A DNA stretch of 60,572 nt from an uncultured Flavobacteriales bacterium (lineage in GTDB: Bacteria > Bacteroidota > Bacteroidia > Flavobacteriales_G > Salibacteraceae): positions 1 through 60,572 of the forward strand of contig CALSPD010000017.1 in NCBI GenBank assembly GCA_943788145.1, read 5' to 3'. Below the pieces are notes generated by a model. It saw nothing but the letters and a program-made list of their open reading frames with translations, ran no database searches and was not told where the DNA came from. A program made the position numbers and the translations under genes. Of this stretch, positions 44,142 through 54,206 are shown one piece after another. Numbering within the stretch: position 1 is the stretch's first letter; each line of letters begins with the position of its first letter.

Positions 44142-46643
44142 ATGAAAAAGATAATCATAGCACTTTTGGTCTTAGCGTCTGGTGCGGTTTACGCCCAGCA
44201 AGACCTTACGCTTTACAATATGCGCTACTTGCAGCAAGCAAGTTTTACAAACCCAGCCTTCTTTCCTGAATGTAAAGTCAATGTTGGTGTTCCAGCATTG
44301 ACTTCAACATACGTACGATTAGGAAACAGTGGATTTGTCATGAAGGACTTCATCGAGAAAGGAGCAGACGATTCGCTTCGTTTTACTCCGATCAACGCGC
44401 TCGATGCCATGAAGGATTTGAACTATTTCGAACAAGAGTTCCGAAGTGACCTTATTCATTTTGGATTCAGGCTGAAACAAAAAAACTATTTAAGTTTAAA
44501 CATCAGCGTTCGAGAGCAATTTAGGTTGTCTTATCCGCAAGATCTATTTAACCTGGCATTTGTTGGAAACGGATTAACTCCAGCCGAAGCTGGCGCTGAT
44601 CCTGATATCAACAATCCTGACTATGGTTTACTTGGTGAAAGAGCAAACCTTGACGGCATCGGTATTGATATGAATATATTCACGGAGGTTGGATTACAAT
44701 ATGCGCGTAAATTTCTAGATGGCGACAAGCTCTCTGTGGGTATTCGCCCAAAACTTTTACTAGGAGCCGCGAATATTAATACCCGTCAATCTGAGTTCGG
44801 TCTTTATACTGACCCAAAAGATTATAGCTTACTTTATGATGGAAACTTGGTGATTAACACCAACATTCCTGTAAACCGTCAGGATACAGACAGCATCTAT
44901 TTTGATTTAACACCAAACTCCTTCTTTAAGAACATAGGTTTTGGAATGGACTTAGGTGCCACCTACGACATCACAGATAAGTTTCAAGTAAGTGCTTCGG
45001 CAACTGATATTGGATTCATCTCTTGGAAATCAATGCCAGAGAGCTATTTTTTAGTTGGGTCTGACACCTTCAGAGGAGTAGAAGGAATCGAGAATCAATT
45101 GCTAGGAGGTGACACTGGAGGTATCTCTGAGGGAATCCGAGAAGGTTTAACCAATGGCTTTAGCGATTCGTCCAATACCGATAAGTATAAAACTTGGCTT
45201 ACTGCTCGTTATAATCTGGGATTGAACTACCAATTTCATGAAAAGCAAAACCTAGGGTTATTGGTTAACGCACATATGGTTAAGCGAAAGCTTAGAACGG
45301 CAATGACTTTGTCCTACAATTACAGATTGAGAAAATGGATAGGCTTCTCCGCTAATTATAGCATTTATAACAGAAGCTTCGCGAATGTTGGCGTAGGTCT
45401 GAGTTTAAATCTATGGCCAATCCAAGGTTATGTAATGGTCGACAACGTTTTGGCTCCAATGATGCTGCAAAACACGAAGAACGTCCACTTTAGAGCTGGT
45501 ATTAACCTGACTTTCGGTTGTAGCAACGATAGAGACAAAGACGGCATCGCAGATAACAAGGATGATTGTCCAGACACTCCTGGATTACCAGAATTCAAAG
45601 GTTGCCCTGATACGGATGGGGATAAAATCATGGATAAAAACGACAGCTGTGTAACTGTGGCTGGCCCGATTGAAACGAATGGTTGTCCAGATCGTGATGG
45701 CGATGGTATAATCGATCCTGAAGATGATTGTCCTGATACTCCTGGTATTCCAGAGTTTAAAGGTTGTCCAGACGTGGATGAGGACGGAATTATGGATCAA
45801 GAAGATGATTGTCCTACTGATGCGGGATTACCTGAATTCAACGGCTGTCCTGACACGGATGGTGATGGTATAAAGGACTTGGATGACAAGTGTCCTGAAA
45901 AGCCAGGTGATCTTAAATATGAAGGATGTCCTGATACGGATGGTGATGGTTTACCTGATCATAAAGACAGTTGCCCAGAAACAAAAGGACCGATTGATAA
46001 CAACGGATGTCCTTATGGTGATAAGGATGGCGATGGTGTAATCGATAAGGAAGATGCATGTATTGACATTCCTGGTCCTGCTGAAAACAAAGGATGTCCT
46101 TATGCTGACCTTGACAAGGATGGTGTACTCGACAAGGACGATGCTTGTATCGACACTCCTGGTCCTGCTGAAAATAGCGGTTGCCCATACAGCGATCTTG
46201 ATGGTGATGGTGTTCTTGACAAAGACGATCGTTGCCCTCAAACTCCTGGTCCAGCCACCAACCAAGGTTGTCCAGAAATTGAGAAAGAAGAGCAAGAAGT
46301 ATTGAACACAGCGTTCAAGAACCTTGAGTTTGAAACCGGTAAGGATATTATCAAAGAGAGTTCTTTCGAATCGTTGAATAACCTAGCCGCTCTACTCCTC
46401 AAGAAGGAAGATTGGAAGATTCAGATCAGTGGTCACACAGATGCTGTTGGAAATGACGCCTCTAACATGACTCTATCTGAAAAGAGATCTAAGGCTGTTG
46501 GTAAATACCTTGAGTCTAAGGGTGTAGCTAAAGAAAGAATGATCGTTCAATGGTTTGGAGAGACTAAGCCTATTGACGATAACTCTACACCAGAAGGTCG
46601 AGCTCGAAACAGACGTGTTGAAATGGAAGTCGTTTTCGACTAA
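44142..46643 (+). CDS. Outer-membrane protein: DUF5723-like barrel, nine TSP3 repeats, OmpA domain
   Basis: The 833-aa protein has a signal peptide (MKKIIIALLVLASGAVYA). An N-terminal region (about 20-455; LYNMRYLQQASFTNPAFFP, FGFRLKQKNYLSLNISVRE) resembles the DUF5723/PorP-like barrel. Nine calcium-binding thrombospondin type 3 repeats follow (about 463-711), then an OmpA peptidoglycan-binding domain (about 718-833; ISGHTDAVGNDASNM, LSEKRSKAVGKYLES, NRRVEMEVVF). It should tie the outer membrane to the wall through a calcium-stiffened stalk. The operon closes with a strong terminator 20 bases after the stop. Confidence 0.9.
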   Translation: MKKIIIALLVLASGAVYAQQDLTLYNMRYLQQASFTNPAFFPECKVNVGVPALTSTYVRLGNSGFVMKDFIEKGADDSLRFTPINALDAMKDLNYFEQEFRSDLIHFGFRLKQKNYLSLNISVREQFRLSYPQDLFNLAFVGNGLTPAEAGADPDINNPDYGLLGERANLDGIGIDMNIFTEVGLQYARKFLDGDKLSVGIRPKLLLGAANINTRQSEFGLYTDPKDYSLLYDGNLVINTNIPVNRQDTDSIYFDLTPNSFFKNIGFGMDLGATYDITDKFQVSASATDIGFISWKSMPESYFLVGSDTFRGVEGIENQLLGGDTGGISEGIREGLTNGFSDSSNTDKYKTWLTARYNLGLNYQFHEKQNLGLLVNAHMVKRKLRTAMTLSYNYRLRKWIGFSANYSIYNRSFANVGVGLSLNLWPIQGYVMVDNVLAPMMLQNTKNVHFRAGINLTFGCSNDRDKDGIADNKDDCPDTPGLPEFKGCPDTDGDKIMDKNDSCVTVAGPIETNGCPDRDGDGIIDPEDDCPDTPGIPEFKGCPDVDEDGIMDQEDDCPTDAGLPEFNGCPDTDGDGIKDLDDKCPEKPGDLKYEGCPDTDGDGLPDHKDSCPETKGPIDNNGCPYGDKDGDGVIDKEDACIDIPGPAENKGCPYADLDKDGVLDKDDACIDTPGPAENSGCPYSDLDGDGVLDKDDRCPQTPGPATNQGCPEIEKEEQEVLNTAFKNLEFETGKDIIKESSFESLNNLAALLLKKEDWKIQISGHTDAVGNDASNMTLSEKRSKAVGKYLESKGVAKERMIVQWFGETKPIDDNSTPEGRARNRRVEMEVVFD
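45528..46274 (+). repeat. Nine tandem thrombospondin type 3 repeats
   Basis: Nine units of about 27 residues (DTDGDGIxDxxDxCP...GC pattern) are encoded in tandem. DxDxDG acidic loops bind calcium and the paired cysteines probably form disulphides between neighbours. Units 7 to 9 are longer at the start (GDKDGDG, ADLDKDG, SDLDGDG) and share a PGPAEN/PGPATN linker, suggesting a more recent duplication. Confidence 0.9.
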
Positions 46644-46663
46644 CCCATCAATCTCTAAAGACA

Positions 46664-46696
46664 AAGCCATCCATTTTACAATGGATGGCTTTTTTT
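46664..46696 (+). terminator. Rho-independent terminator after the OmpA/TSP3 gene
   Basis: A perfect 12-base stem AAGCCATCCATT (46664-46675) and AATGGATGGCTT (46680-46691) with loop TTAC is followed by a run of seven T (46690-46696). Confidence 0.92.
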
Positions 46697-46729
46697 ATTT
46701 CCAAAACTTGAAAGTTGCATATTCGCCAG

Positions 46730-48154
46730 ATGAAAAATGAGCGGCCTAGTCTTTTCCTTTCCCTTCTGCCTTTAGCTGCATTGATAGCGCTTCTGACGCT
46801 AAACGTTACCGTGTTTGGAGATGATTCACTTTCCTTCTCCAATCAGATCGCATTATTGATGGCAGCCGGGATTGCTGGCTTGGTTGGACGATTCAAAAAA
46901 GTGGGATTTCTGGATTTAATGTCTGGTGTTAACGAGAACATCAGTCAGGCCGTCCCAGCTCTTTTGGTTTTATTGTTAATAGGAGCCTTGGCTGGTAGTT
47001 GGTTACTAAGCGGTGTTGTTCCTGCTATGATTTTTTATGGATTGAAAATCATTCACCCAGAATGGTTCCTTGTCTCTGCGTGTATTATTTGCGCTATTGT
47101 TTCCATTGCTACGGGAAGTAGTTGGGGAACAATTGCTACGGTAGGAATTGCCTTATTGGGAATCGGAAAAGCCATGGGATATGGCGAAGGTATGATTGCG
47201 GGTGCCATCATATCTGGTGCATATTTCGGAGATAAAATGTCACCGCTTTCTGACACAACGAATCTAGCCCCTGCCGTTGCAGGAACAGATCTGATCAGCC
47301 ATATCAAATACATGGCAATAACTACTATACCGAGTATTGTAATTACGATGGTCATTTTCACGATAATCGGATTCTTTCACACTCCATCCTCAAACAACGT
47401 AAATATTCACTCTTTAAACGAATCGCTTTCCAGTATTTTCAACCTCAGTCCTATCCTTTTCTTAGTTCCAATTTCCGTTGTCCTATTGATTGTGAAACGG
47501 ATTCCTGCAGCTCCGGCACTCGGAATTGGCGCACTATTGGGAATGTTGTTTGCCTTTATCTTTCAATTTCCGCTAATCGAATCGCTGTCTGAAGGATCTG
47601 GTTTTGCAGCCACATACGCCATTATTTTTCAAGCCTTTGGTACTGATTTATCCATTTCTACTTCCGATCCGATTCTTTCAGATCTACTCTCAACAGGTGG
47701 AATGAAAGGAATGATGAATACCGTGTGGTTGATTGTCTGCGCCATGACATTTGGTGGAGTAATGGAAAAAAGCGGCAGTCTCGGAACAATTACAAATGCT
47801 TTGATGAAACTTGCTACGGGTAGAACAAGCCTTATTGGAACAACTGCCTTAAGTTCAATTTTCATGAATTTAACCGCTGGCGACCAATATCTAGCCATAG
47901 TCGTTCCCGGAAAAATGTATCAAAAAGCCTATAAGGACCATAACCTGGATGCCGTAAACTTAAGCCGTACGCTTGAAGATGCTGGAACAGTTACTTCCGT
48001 ACTCGTCCCATGGAATACATGTGGGGCCACGCAAGCCGGTGTTTTGGGTGTTGCCACTGCCATTTATTGGCCCTTTTGTTTTTTCTGTTTGATAAGTCCC
48101 GTCATGACCATGCTAGTCGCGGCATATAATTATCGCATAAAAACCAGAAAATGA
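46730..48154 (+). CDS. NhaC-family Na+/H+ antiporter
   Basis: Start at ATG 46730; a TTG 15 bases upstream is possible. The 474-aa protein has about 11 membrane helices with NhaC features: LLIGALAGSWLLSGVVPAMI, SIATGSSWGTIATVGIALLG, GAIISGAYFGDKMSPLSDTT (conserved acidic residue in the pore), VTSVLVPWNTCGATQAGVLG. It exchanges sodium for protons (or, in the related MleN type, malate-Na+/lactate-H+). It stands alone after the terminator. Confidence 0.88.
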   Translation: MKNERPSLFLSLLPLAALIALLTLNVTVFGDDSLSFSNQIALLMAAGIAGLVGRFKKVGFLDLMSGVNENISQAVPALLVLLLIGALAGSWLLSGVVPAMIFYGLKIIHPEWFLVSACIICAIVSIATGSSWGTIATVGIALLGIGKAMGYGEGMIAGAIISGAYFGDKMSPLSDTTNLAPAVAGTDLISHIKYMAITTIPSIVITMVIFTIIGFFHTPSSNNVNIHSLNESLSSIFNLSPILFLVPISVVLLIVKRIPAAPALGIGALLGMLFAFIFQFPLIESLSEGSGFAATYAIIFQAFGTDLSISTSDPILSDLLSTGGMKGMMNTVWLIVCAMTFGGVMEKSGSLGTITNALMKLATGRTSLIGTTALSSIFMNLTAGDQYLAIVVPGKMYQKAYKDHNLDAVNLSRTLEDAGTVTSVLVPWNTCGATQAGVLGVATAIYWPFCFFCLISPVMTMLVAAYNYRIKTRK

Positions 48155-48210
48155 CCCAACTCCAAGTTGATAACTTCGCTCAAATTTCCATTGACAATTC
48201 TTAATTCTGA

Positions 48211-50151
48211 ATGCAAAAGATTATATTCAAACTGGCCATTCTAATTTGTATCCTGGTTGCCTCTTTTTCTCTATTGTGCAACACTGGTGGGCCTACAAGT
48301 ACGGACGCTACCGGTTCGCCACTAGATTCAAATCAGGATGCTTGCACCCAATGTCACCAGTCATATAGCTTAAACTCTGGCACGGGAAGCATATCGCTCT
48401 CTGCGCCTACCAGCTATTATCCAGGACAAACTTATACGATCACCGCTACCGTAGCTCAGTCCTTTCCAGTTCCAGCCAAATACGGATTTCAACTGGTTCC
48501 TTTGCGCGATAATAACACTGGTGGTGGCGCCATCACAGCTGGTTCCGGACAAGGAACATGGACATCTAGTGGTATAAATTATGTACATCAAGACACTACT
48601 ACTAACAACACAGGTTTTTGGTCCTTTACTTGGACTGCACCATCATATTCAGACACGATTAAATTTTACGCTGCAGGATTGGCTGCGGATGGAGCAAATG
48701 GAAATCAAAATGACTATTGCTATACAACAACTGCCACCATACTTCCATTAGATCCAATAGAATTTACTTTGGACACGACAAATGTTTCTTGTTTTCAAGG
48801 CTGTGATGGACAAGCGAGTGTGACTGTTTCAGGAGGTGGAATTGGACCTTACACTTATTTGTGGTCAACGGGAGCGACAACGAGTACAATTGTCGATCTA
48901 TGCGTTGGCAACTATTCGGTTACCATCACAGATAGTCAGGGTAATAACGAATTTGGCCAAATTGAAATCAACGAACCGAATGAAATTCAGACCTTATTTG
49001 AAATTCAACCGTCATCTTGCGCCTTTGGAACTGGTCAAATCAGCGTTCAGGCTTTTGGCGGAGCTGGCGCATTTACATATCTATGGAATGACACGGCAAA
49101 CACCACAGATAGTTTAGTAGCCCCTGCCGGAGTTGGATGGTATTCGGTTATCATTACAGACACAAATGGTTGTATCTTGATAGATTCGGCAGAAGTAATT
49201 GCAAATGGTTCTGGCTTGAATGCATTCATGACAAGTGAAGCTGAAAATTGCCACCTAAACAATGGCGAAGCGAGCATTACTATGTTGGTAGGTAATCCTC
49301 CCTATTCATACCAGTGGAATCAAGGTTCAACGAATCAAACCGTAATCGCTCTTTCTTCTGGAAACTACACCGTAACGGTGACTGATTTCAACGGTTGTAT
49401 GGATGAATTCAGCCTTTCAGTCGGATCCCAATTTCTAGAAATTGATGAGGCTTCTTCCGAGATGACTCCTGTGCGCTGTTTCAACGGAAAAGATGGAAGC
49501 TTGAGCATAGAGATTAACACTGGCGAAGCCCCATTCACCTATAATTGGAGCCATGATTCGCTCGCTACCAACAATCATTATACAAACTTAGAAGCAGGTA
49601 ATTATCAGATAACCGTCACAGACTTTGCCGGTTGTCTTGATAGCATTTCCATCACTGTTACGCAGCCTGATTCGGTCTATGCGACAATAACCATCGACTC
49701 TGCTAATGAAGGATTCTGCGATGGAGCAATCAGTTTCGAAATGGCTGGCGGAACACCTCCTAACTCTTATCAATGGCCTCATGATAATACCATTACAACT
49801 AACAGTGCCAATGAACTCTGCTCAGGGAGTTATTTAATTACAACAACAGACGCTGTTTCATGTCTTTTTCTTGTAAACACAGGTATTCCAACCAAACTCG
49901 GTTTGGAAATGATCGAAAAGCAAGAGATAATCGTTTATCCGAACCCTGCAACAAATTTTCTCTATATCAACAATTCGGAAAAAGTCTTGCTTTCGTATCA
50001 GATTTATGATGTCAATGGAAACCTGATTCTTAACGGTAAAACGGCTGGAACTAAGATAAATCTTGGTGAATTTTCTAGTGGAAACTATATGATTGCTATT
50101 GAGAAAGGGAATTTAATCTACACTCGAAAATTCGTTATCCGCAAATCGTAA
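48211..50151 (+). CDS. Surface protein: choice-of-anchor V domain, SprB repeats, T9SS sorting signal
   Basis: The 646-aa protein has a signal peptide, then CTQCH (Cys45, Cys48, His49) in a choice-of-anchor V/Reeler-like domain (about 25-190). Five SprB-type repeats of about 75 residues follow (GxYxVTVTDxxGC pattern, such as GNYTVTVTDFNGC). At the C-terminus is a type A T9SS sorting domain (VYPNPATNFLYIN near residue 575, ending RKFVIRKS). It should be exported by type IX secretion and anchored on the cell surface. The CxxCH motif is typical of the choice-of-anchor V domain and may bind c-haem or only form a disulphide. Confidence 0.88.
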   Translation: MQKIIFKLAILICILVASFSLLCNTGGPTSTDATGSPLDSNQDACTQCHQSYSLNSGTGSISLSAPTSYYPGQTYTITATVAQSFPVPAKYGFQLVPLRDNNTGGGAITAGSGQGTWTSSGINYVHQDTTTNNTGFWSFTWTAPSYSDTIKFYAAGLAADGANGNQNDYCYTTTATILPLDPIEFTLDTTNVSCFQGCDGQASVTVSGGGIGPYTYLWSTGATTSTIVDLCVGNYSVTITDSQGNNEFGQIEINEPNEIQTLFEIQPSSCAFGTGQISVQAFGGAGAFTYLWNDTANTTDSLVAPAGVGWYSVIITDTNGCILIDSAEVIANGSGLNAFMTSEAENCHLNNGEASITMLVGNPPYSYQWNQGSTNQTVIALSSGNYTVTVTDFNGCMDEFSLSVGSQFLEIDEASSEMTPVRCFNGKDGSLSIEINTGEAPFTYNWSHDSLATNNHYTNLEAGNYQITVTDFAGCLDSISITVTQPDSVYATITIDSANEGFCDGAISFEMAGGTPPNSYQWPHDNTITTNSANELCSGSYLITTTDAVSCLFLVNTGIPTKLGLEMIEKQEIIVYPNPATNFLYINNSEKVLLSYQIYDVNGNLILNGKTAGTKINLGEFSSGNYMIAIEKGNLIYTRKFVIRKS

Positions 50152-50194
50152 CATTCCATTTTAGAATGTTTCTCTTTGCCCCCAAATTTGAATA

Positions 50195-51494
50195 ATGTCT
50201 GCACGAATTCCTGAATCGAAACTTCCGCGAATCGTAATAATCGGGGCAGGATTCGGTGGCCTGAAACTCGCGAGAATATTGGCAAATAAGCCATATCAAA
50301 TTGTGCTCGTAGACAAGCACAACTTTCATCAATTTCAGCCATTGTTTTATCAAGTAGCCACGGCTGGACTAGCACCCAGCGCAATTGCTTTCCCAATTCG
50401 AAAGCTATTTCATCAAACACCAAATGTTCATTTCAGAATGGTGAGTGTTTTATCCGTGAACACAATGATGAAATCAATCGAGACGGATATTGGAACTATT
50501 ACATTCGATAAGCTGGTAATCGCTACTGGAGCAGACACAAATTATTTCGGTAACACCTCGATCAAAAGCATGCATTTCCAATGAAATCCATCGAAGAGTC
50601 GTTGCAGTTGCGAAACCGGATTTTGCAATGTATGGAGGCGGCTTTAGTCACAGATGACGATTCGATGCGAAAAGCATTGATGAACATTGTCATCGTTGGC
50701 GGTGGTCCTACCGGAGTTGAGGTAGCTGGAGCACTTGCCGAGATGAAGGATTATATCCTTCCGAAAGACTACCCTGAGCTTGATTTCAATTCCATGCAAA
50801 TCAATTTACTTGAAGCCGGACCCAAAATCCTTGGGGCCATGAGTGAGGAAGCATCAAAGGCGAGTGAAGCTTTTTTATCAAAAATGGGTGTAACCGTTTT
50901 GACATCGACTGCAGTTAAATCCTATGATGGCCATCAAGTTGAAGTAGAGGAAAACCAGCCATCAACTCCGAAACTTTGATTTGGGCAGCGGGAATCAAGG
51001 GAAACATGCTTAATGGAATCGACCCGAACCTGATTGTTCGTGGTGGTCGAATTTCAACTGATGAGTTCAATGAAGTAAAAGGGATTAAGGATGTATTTGC
51101 AATAGGCGATATCGCCTCTATGGAATGTAAAAAATACCCGAAAGGACATCCACAAGTCGCGCAGGTAGCCATGCAACAGGCGAATACGTTGGGCAAAAAC
51201 CTACTTAGAGATCTTAATTCAAAGACGCGAAAACCCTTTGTTTATGGCGATTATGGTTCCATGGCGACAATAGGTCGTAGTAAGGCCGTTGCCGACTTAC
51301 CCGGATTCCATTTTAACGGATTCTTCGCTTGGCTATTTTGGCTCTTTGTTCATCTCATGAATATTCTAGGTGTGAAAAACAAGTTTTTCATTTTTGTCGA
51401 TTGGATGTGGTACTACCTTAGTTTCGACCAAAGCCTAAGACTCGTTATTAAACAAAAAAGCCCCGATGAAAACATCGAGGCTGATAAGCTTTAG
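50195..51494 (+). CDS. ndh: Type II NADH dehydrogenase, two apparent frameshifts
   Basis: Three consecutive frames make one protein. The FAD Rossmann motif IVIIGAGFGGLKLARIL is in the first part, the NAD motif NIVIVGGGPTGVEVAGALAE in the second, and FAIGDIA plus the C-terminal amphipathic/membrane-binding part in the third. Breaks lie near 50560 (one base missing, restoring KHAFPMKSIEESL) and near 50960 (restoring INSETLIWAAGIK). Repaired length is about 433 aa, normal for NDH-2. It oxidises NADH and reduces quinone on the inner membrane without pumping protons. The tail GTGVKNKFF-like region (LGVKNKFFIFVDWMWYYL) is typical. Confidence 0.87.
51454..51482 (-). terminator. Rho-independent terminator of the DUF4920 gene
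   Basis: On the minus strand AGCCTCGATG pairs with CATCGGGGCT around a TTTT loop (one mismatch), followed by six T. It lies 21 bases after the DUF4920 stop and inside the 3' coding end of ndh. Confidence 0.75.
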
Positions 51495-51502
51495 GCTTGT
51501 AG

Positions 51503-52060
51503 TTAGCTTTCTGTATTGGCTTCAGGCGCATCTTCAGCACTTTCTTCCGTTACCTCAACTTTATAGTCCTTTACAATTACGCCATCAGCAACAAACGACA
51601 ATTTCGTTACTGGCTCAACGATCAAATCAATTTCTTCTCGGGACTTTCCCTCATCTTCGGCATAGTGCTTCAAATCATCTACGCTCATTGTCTCCATGTA
51701 AGCATACCCTTCGATAATTGCTTCTTTACCATCTATATTCTTCGGAACGAAAAACTCATAGTCCTTAAAGGATACGTGCATACTTTGATCGTCCGAAACC
51801 TTCATAGTCATCCAGCACCCTTTAACTTGACACACTTTCTGAATTTCACCCGAGACTTTGGCTCTAACTGAATCAAGGCCAGCTAATTGCTCCACAATTG
51901 TCGAAGAAGGTCGTGCACCGTCTTCTGAGATTTCAGATCCAAAAAAAGCTACTTCAATTGGCGCTTCCTCAACCACTTCTACTTCTGTATTGACTTGTTC
52001 ATTCTGATTTGCACAGGACATCAAAAGGACCGTGCAGGCCATTATCATTATGTATTTCAT
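51503..52060 (-). CDS. DUF4920-domain lipoprotein
   Basis: The 185-aa protein has a lipobox (LLMSC, Cys16), an acidic linker and then a DUF4920 domain (about 40-145): FGSEISEDGARPSS, AKVSGEIQKVCQVKGCWMTM, HVSFKDYEFFVPKNIDGKEA and IIEGYAYM. The VCQxKGCWM pair of cysteines is the family hallmark and could bind metal. Function is unknown. A C-terminal acidic tail follows. The gene starts 22 bases after the E1 dehydrogenase stop on the same strand and may be co-transcribed. Confidence 0.85.
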   Translation of the reverse strand: MKYIMIMACTVLLMSCANQNEQVNTEVEVVEEAPIEVAFFGSEISEDGARPSSTIVEQLAGLDSVRAKVSGEIQKVCQVKGCWMTMKVSDDQSMHVSFKDYEFFVPKNIDGKEAIIEGYAYMETMSVDDLKHYAEDEGKSREEIDLIVEPVTKLSFVADGVIVKDYKVEVTEESAEDAPEANTES

Positions 52061-52082
52061 GTTCTTTATTTAGGGGGCAAAA

Positions 52083-54059
52083 TTAATATTCGAGGGTTTT
52101 CAAAATAACATCTTTTAATCGGCTTTTGGCAAGAAACGAAACCTCCAGTTGAGTGTCAAAAGGAACGGGCGTATCTAAACTACCACATCGCGCAACAGGT
52201 GCATCCAGGTATTCAAAACATTCGTCAGCAACTCTAGCGGCTAATTCTGCTCCAATACCACCAGTTAAAACATCTTCATGCAAAACCACCAATCGGCCGG
52301 TTTTTTTAACCGAAGTGAAAACTGAATCGTAATCTAAGGGCGCCAAACTTCTTAAGTCAATAATCTCTATACTCCTTTCCGTAAAATTCTTCACAATGTC
52401 CAAAGCCCAGTGAACTCCGAGTCCGTAGGTAATGATACTCAGATCAGTACCGGCATTTACCACAACCGCTTTTCCAATTTCGGCTGTATAATAGCCTTCA
52501 GGTACATTACCCGTTAGGCTTCGATATAGAAATTTATGCTCAAAGAATAAAACAGGATTTGGGTCTTCGAAAGCTGCCAACAAAAGTCCTTTCGCATCCT
52601 CTGGAAAAGCAGGATAAACTATTTTCAAACCCGGAGTATGAAAAAACCATGCTTCATTCGATTGGGAATGAAATGGACCAGCACTCACTCCTGCTCCTGT
52701 TGGCATGCGGATGACAACATCTGCATTCTGCCCCCATCGCCAATGAATCTTGGCAAGATTATTCACTATTTGATTGAAACCGCAGGTTACGAAATCAGCA
52801 AACTGCATTTCGACCATGGCCTTCTTTCCTTTTATACTTAAACCAAGGCTGGCCCCAATTATAGCCGATTCACACAATGGCGTATTGCGAACTCGTTCCT
52901 TTCCAAACTTATCCAAGAGTCCGTCTGTAACCTTGAATACGCCACCGTATTCAGCAATATCTTGCCCCATTAACACAAGGTTTTCATGCTTCACCATAGC
53001 CATGTCCATAGCCTCAGAAATTGCATCAACAAAACGCAATTCCCGAACTTCTTCCGACTTAGCTATTTCTTTCGCTTCACTTTTGGCGAAAACATCATTC
53101 AACTCGACATTGACGTCAACTTCAACATTTGGTAAAGCCAATGCCTCTTTGAACTCTTCTCCCACAAGAGCCAAGAATCCATCTTTTAAAGCCTGAACTT
53201 CCGTCTTATTGAGAATGCCGATATCTATTAAGTAATCTTCGTAATTCTGAACTGGATCGCTTTCACTCCATTTGTCTTGCAGGCCAGCTGGATAATATTT
53301 TGTCCCGCTTGCTTCTTCGTGACCACGCATCCTAAATGTCAAACATTCCAATAGAATTGGTCGGGGATTCTTTTGAATCTCTTGCTTTATTTCCTTAATG
53401 GCATGATATACTTCTAGAATGTTATTCCCATCAACTTGTCGAGCTTCCATGCCATATCCAATTCCTTTGTCTATAAACTGTTTGCATCTGAATTGTTCCG
53501 AGCTAGGTGTGCTTAACCCCCATTGGTTGTTCTCAACAACAAAAATCACGGGTAAATCCCAGACAGCTGCCACATTCAGCGACTCATGAAAATCTCCTTC
53601 GCTAGCTCCTCCATCGCCACTAAAGGCAAGGCACACTTTGTTGGTTCCTTCTAATTTTTCACCCAATGCAATTCCATCAGCTATCCCTAACTGAGGCCCC
53701 AAGTGCGAAATCATCCCAACGATAAAATGTTCTCGAGTACCAAAATGAAAAGATCGATCTCTTCCTTTCGTAAAACCTTTTTCCTTACCTTGAAATTGAG
53801 CGAAAAGGCGATTCAATGGTATTTGTCTTGAAGTAAATACACCCAAATTTCGATGCATCGGTAGAATGAACTCGTCTTTTTCTAAGCCGAGTGCACACCC
53901 GACACTAATTGCCTCTTGTCCAAAGCCAGAAAACCACTTTGATATTTTCCCTTGTCGCAGATAGATGAGCATCTTCTCCTCTATTTGACGCGGCAATAGA
54001 ATGGCTTCATACAAACTTTTTAGTTCAACATCTGTCAAACCTTTTCGATCAAATATCAT
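52083..54059 (-). CDS. Branched-chain 2-oxoacid dehydrogenase E1, alpha and beta subunits fused
   Basis: Start at ATG 54059; a TTG six bases upstream is less likely. The 658-aa protein has an E1-alpha half (about 1-310) with the thiamine diphosphate motif GDGGASEGDFHESLN ... VVENNQWG, and an E1-beta half (about 335-658) starting RELRFVDAISEAMDMAM with MGQDIAEYGG, PTGAGVSAGPFHSQS and LHEDVLTGGIGAELA. The fusion is common in Bacteroidota. It decarboxylates 2-oxoisovalerate-type acids and passes the acyl group to a separate E2 protein, supplying branched-chain fatty acid starters. Confidence 0.9.
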   Translation of the reverse strand: MIFDRKGLTDVELKSLYEAILLPRQIEEKMLIYLRQGKISKWFSGFGQEAISVGCALGLEKDEFILPMHRNLGVFTSRQIPLNRLFAQFQGKEKGFTKGRDRSFHFGTREHFIVGMISHLGPQLGIADGIALGEKLEGTNKVCLAFSGDGGASEGDFHESLNVAAVWDLPVIFVVENNQWGLSTPSSEQFRCKQFIDKGIGYGMEARQVDGNNILEVYHAIKEIKQEIQKNPRPILLECLTFRMRGHEEASGTKYYPAGLQDKWSESDPVQNYEDYLIDIGILNKTEVQALKDGFLALVGEEFKEALALPNVEVDVNVELNDVFAKSEAKEIAKSEEVRELRFVDAISEAMDMAMVKHENLVLMGQDIAEYGGVFKVTDGLLDKFGKERVRNTPLCESAIIGASLGLSIKGKKAMVEMQFADFVTCGFNQIVNNLAKIHWRWGQNADVVIRMPTGAGVSAGPFHSQSNEAWFFHTPGLKIVYPAFPEDAKGLLLAAFEDPNPVLFFEHKFLYRSLTGNVPEGYYTAEIGKAVVVNAGTDLSIITYGLGVHWALDIVKNFTERSIEIIDLRSLAPLDYDSVFTSVKKTGRLVVLHEDVLTGGIGAELAARVADECFEYLDAPVARCGSLDTPVPFDTQLEVSFLAKSRLKDVILKTLEY

Positions 54060-54078
54060 GTCCAATTAATTCTGGGCA

Positions 54079-54086
54079 CAAATGTA
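54079..54086 (-). promoter_or_regulatory. Candidate -7 element of the E1 dehydrogenase promoter
   Basis: TACATTTG on the minus strand (54086-54079) matches TAnnTTTG exactly, 19 bases before the ATG. The -33 part is weak. Confidence 0.45.
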
Positions 54087-54206
54087 CCATACGGACAGTG
54101 GTAGTCTAATATAATAGACGCTTGGTCGGAAAATTTCGCTAGCATGAACATCCGCATGGATTAATTAACGTCTTTCAGGTCCTAATAACATCAAACCCCA
54201 TAAATC

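Noticed and set aside
50195..51494. Programmed frameshifting or three separate small oxidoreductase genes
   Set aside because: No slippery site or stimulatory structure is evident, and the three parts form one standard NDH-2 with both nucleotide-binding motifs.
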